A stretch of 64,000 bases of DNA, from positions 3,371,029-3,435,028 of the forward strand of contig NC_135061.1 of NCBI RefSeq assembly GCF_051014685.1. The letters run 5' to 3'. Position 1 is the first letter of the stretch. Each line of letters starts with the position of its first letter. The DNA comes from Ptiloglossa arizonensis. Taxonomy: Eukaryota > Arthropoda > Insecta > Hymenoptera > Colletidae. Of this stretch, positions 61,653 to 64,000 are shown piece by piece. The position numbers and the translations under genes were made by a program. The notes beneath the pieces are model-generated. The model was not told the origin of the DNA. It made no database searches and saw nothing but the letters and a program-made list of their open reading frames with translations.

Positions 61653-64000
61653 AGTAGATAACTGACCTCTTTGCTAATATTACAATATTAGCTCTTTTTT
61701 AACCGAGCAAAGTTCAAGTATTTGCAAACGCATTCTCGGTGAACCAATGTACAGAGCAATAAAACGAGAAACCCCAGATTCCAACGTTCAGGACATGTGT
61801 GCATAATGTTCTCCGCGAGAGGATATTAAAAATTGCTACCGAGAAAAATTGAATGCCATTGTGAGGATTATTTTTCGCGATATAAATTTTCTTGTGCAAT
61901 AATTTGTCTCGAAATAGAAGCACTGACTTTTGTTCGCAACGGTCAATTTTTTCCATCATTTTGCATAAAAAATGTACGAAAGTGTAGTAGGTGAAACGGA
62001 GTATCGAAAATAGGATATTTCTCGAGATATAGCACCCGCTTATATGAAATCGAATAAGACCGCCTGGTTTGCACATAACCGGGAAAGGTTCGGGTCACTC
62101 GTACTGGAGAAATATAAACAGTGGTGAAAGTGGCTTCTTTTGATCCAATCGGGGAAAATTATTTTATATAACCGTGTTTAATATTTTGCACTAGAAAATT
62201 GCCTCATCCCAGCACGTGTTCTTACGTTTCACCCCTACTGTTTAAATATTTTCTTATTTGTTTCTCTAGATTTTCAAGTGATTACATTCGTTTTAATTCT
62301 ACTTTTATGTTATCACCTGAAACAAAAAGCAGCCAATATACTTTTTTTCGTACAAAACTCCAAATAAAGAAACAATTATACACCAAGTACTATGAATTCA
62401 AGTTTCTATTGGTAATTTTTCTTTCGTTTAACAATGTTTTCGGTTTTCCTACCGAATATAATTTTTAGTTTACGAAGAATAAGTTTTCCAGAAATTGTTA
62501 AAGATTTCCAAGATTTCTCCACTTCGAATAAGGTTCGAAACTTACGAAATTGATTAATTTACGTTTTTCATTCAATAATGGCCGTTCCACAAGAAAAGTG
62601 ATCTTCTTGGAAAAGGAAAAGGAAAAAGAAAAACAAGAAGGAATTCCTTGATCGATGCTCGTTTTTAGAGAAAAAATTACGTACAGGGAAAGAACAGACA
62701 GTAGTTTCAACGTACTTAGTTTAAGCAATTTTGCGCTTTCGTTATGGCAATTCGTCACGAGTCGTTTTCCTGTTACTTTTGCTGACGTTGTACTTTGCGA
62801 AACGAAACGTGATTAACCGTAGGTATACAGAATTGCATCTTGTCCCGTGTACTCGTTGAAAAAAATACGATGATGCGGCAAATAAGAATAAACGATTGCA
62901 ATCAGAGTTGGTAATAATACCGTGGTCGTTATTCGTGAGTGTATCGATTAGCGATGGTTACAACAAAAGCTGGATAAGTCGCAATGCGTCGATTACGTAA
63001 TAGGTATTAACCCTACCATGTGCAACATGAAAAATTTTCATGCAATTTTATGCATGCGAGGGAAAACGGTGCCAGATATACCGGGAAATTTTATTTAAAA
63101 GATCGTTTTGCAATTTTTTCATCATTTTTAACATAAATAACTACCGATTCGTACGAAACATTGACCCTTTTCATAAGAGATATTACACGTAAAAAATGAT
63201 GCAAATAAACATTTATTCGCTAACTTTGTAATTTTTTTCAACGAAAATAACTCATCAATTAATACCATTCGACTAATTGACTAATTGGCTATTAATCGTG
63301 ATTATTTCTAACGAATAGACATTTCATCGTGTTAGTCACTTAATTGATTAGTCCTTTGAAACAAATTATTCGATTAATGTCTAACTTCAGTAAAGATCAC
63401 GATCGTGTAGTAATGGATTATTACGTAATAAATTTCATCGTTGATTAACAAAAGTAATTGCAATAACAATAATAATCGCTACGACGAGCAATAATAAATA
63501 ATATTTATAATTATAAATAATTCATTAATCGCACGATAAAAGATTACTACACCTTTTATTAATTTCTTTATCTTGTTTCGTTATTAATTTATCGATTCGA
63601 TCGTAATCGAAAGTATAATTACATCTCGATTAAATAGTTAATCGTGTCTCGTAATTATTCTTACAGTGAAAATTATCAAAAAAGAATTCAATTCTTCGTT
63701 AACGATTGAAATTCGATATTGTTTGCAAATTTTACCGTTTTCGTCCGAGACTATCACGGACACACGTTGACGAATCGATCGCGCCGAACAAACATAAACC
63801 TTGGCTGTAAAACGTTACTTGAATTCTAAAAAAAAAAGAAAAAAATTGTCGCTCAAAAACAAAAAATACCGTTAAAGATCCGACCCAATAAGTAGCACAA
63901 TTCTATTCAGAATAAACGGTCGAAGAATAAATAAGGGGAACATGAAACGACAACGAGGAATACATTACGCGTAAAAACGTCGCTTGTGTAATGTAAACGG

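Larger units (their letters stand above)
53311..64000. other. Upstream CLASP intron or 5' flank, repeat-dominated
   Basis: The exon(s) for the first part of CLASP TOG1 were not found, so this is either the next CLASP intron or 5' sequence. Most of 54.6-61.7 kb is tandem arrays (listed separately). From 61.7 kb to the end the sequence is AT-rich, with TTAAT/ATTAAT-rich text at about 63.2-63.7 kb, and no recognisable gene. A T24-type run followed by C6 lies at about 54399-54427. Confidence 0.55.

Noticed and set aside
1..64000. Endogenous viral element or prokaryotic insert
   Set aside because: No reverse transcriptase, capsid or viral polymerase motif was seen, and no operon-like or intronless foreign gene cluster is present.

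Overview
The window is nuclear DNA of an insect, most likely a hymenopteran (bee, wasp or ant). The evidence is spliced genes with consensus GT..AG introns, insect-type proteins (a Tret1-like sugar transporter and the microtubule regulator CLASP/chromosome bows), a strongly AT-rich background with CG-rich islands, and abundant short DNA transposons and minisatellites. No species can be named from the sequence alone. I found no bacterial operon, CRISPR array, rRNA, tRNA or convincing viral insertion. Layout: 1-12.4 kb is repeat- and transposon-rich and holds no host gene I can support. It contains a ~74-bp minisatellite (1.56-3.0 kb), a ~211-bp array (4.5-5.6 kb), a ~394-bp triplication (6.2-7.4 kb) next to a broken pogo/Tigger-like transposase (7.4-8.5 kb), a 1.26-kb defective piggyBac-like element with intact TTAA ends (8540-9803), and mariner-type MITEs with a derived array (11.6-12.4 kb). 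From 12.57 to 18.80 kb on the + strand lies a seven-exon SLC2/Tret1-like sugar transporter (541 residues visible; first exon with the ATG not found). From 18.8 to 26.3 kb is a tail-to-tail intergenic interval. From 26.29 to 53.31 kb on the - strand lies the CLASP gene in 25 visible coding exons (1369 residues; the first part of TOG1 lies further upstream, probably outside the window). The 17-kb intron between visible exons 4 and 5 contains a compact two-exon small gene on the same strand (34390-34780) with its own AATAAA signal, a CG-rich tract, and several repeats. From 53.3 to 64 kb, upstream of the first visible CLASP exon, the sequence is mostly minisatellite arrays and a GGGTGTCCC-ended inverted-repeat element. 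Function: the transporter would move sugars such as trehalose or glucose across the plasma membrane; CLASP would stabilise microtubule plus ends at kinetochores and the cell cortex. Nothing in the sequence suggests that the two neighbours work together. The most interesting signals are the small nested gene, CLASP features that depart from the vertebrate pattern (no S-x-I-P motif, a serine-rich insert in the C-terminal domain), a stray partial duplicate of a transporter exon, and at least four tandem arrays whose repeat unit is a transposon terminus plus adjoining host DNA.
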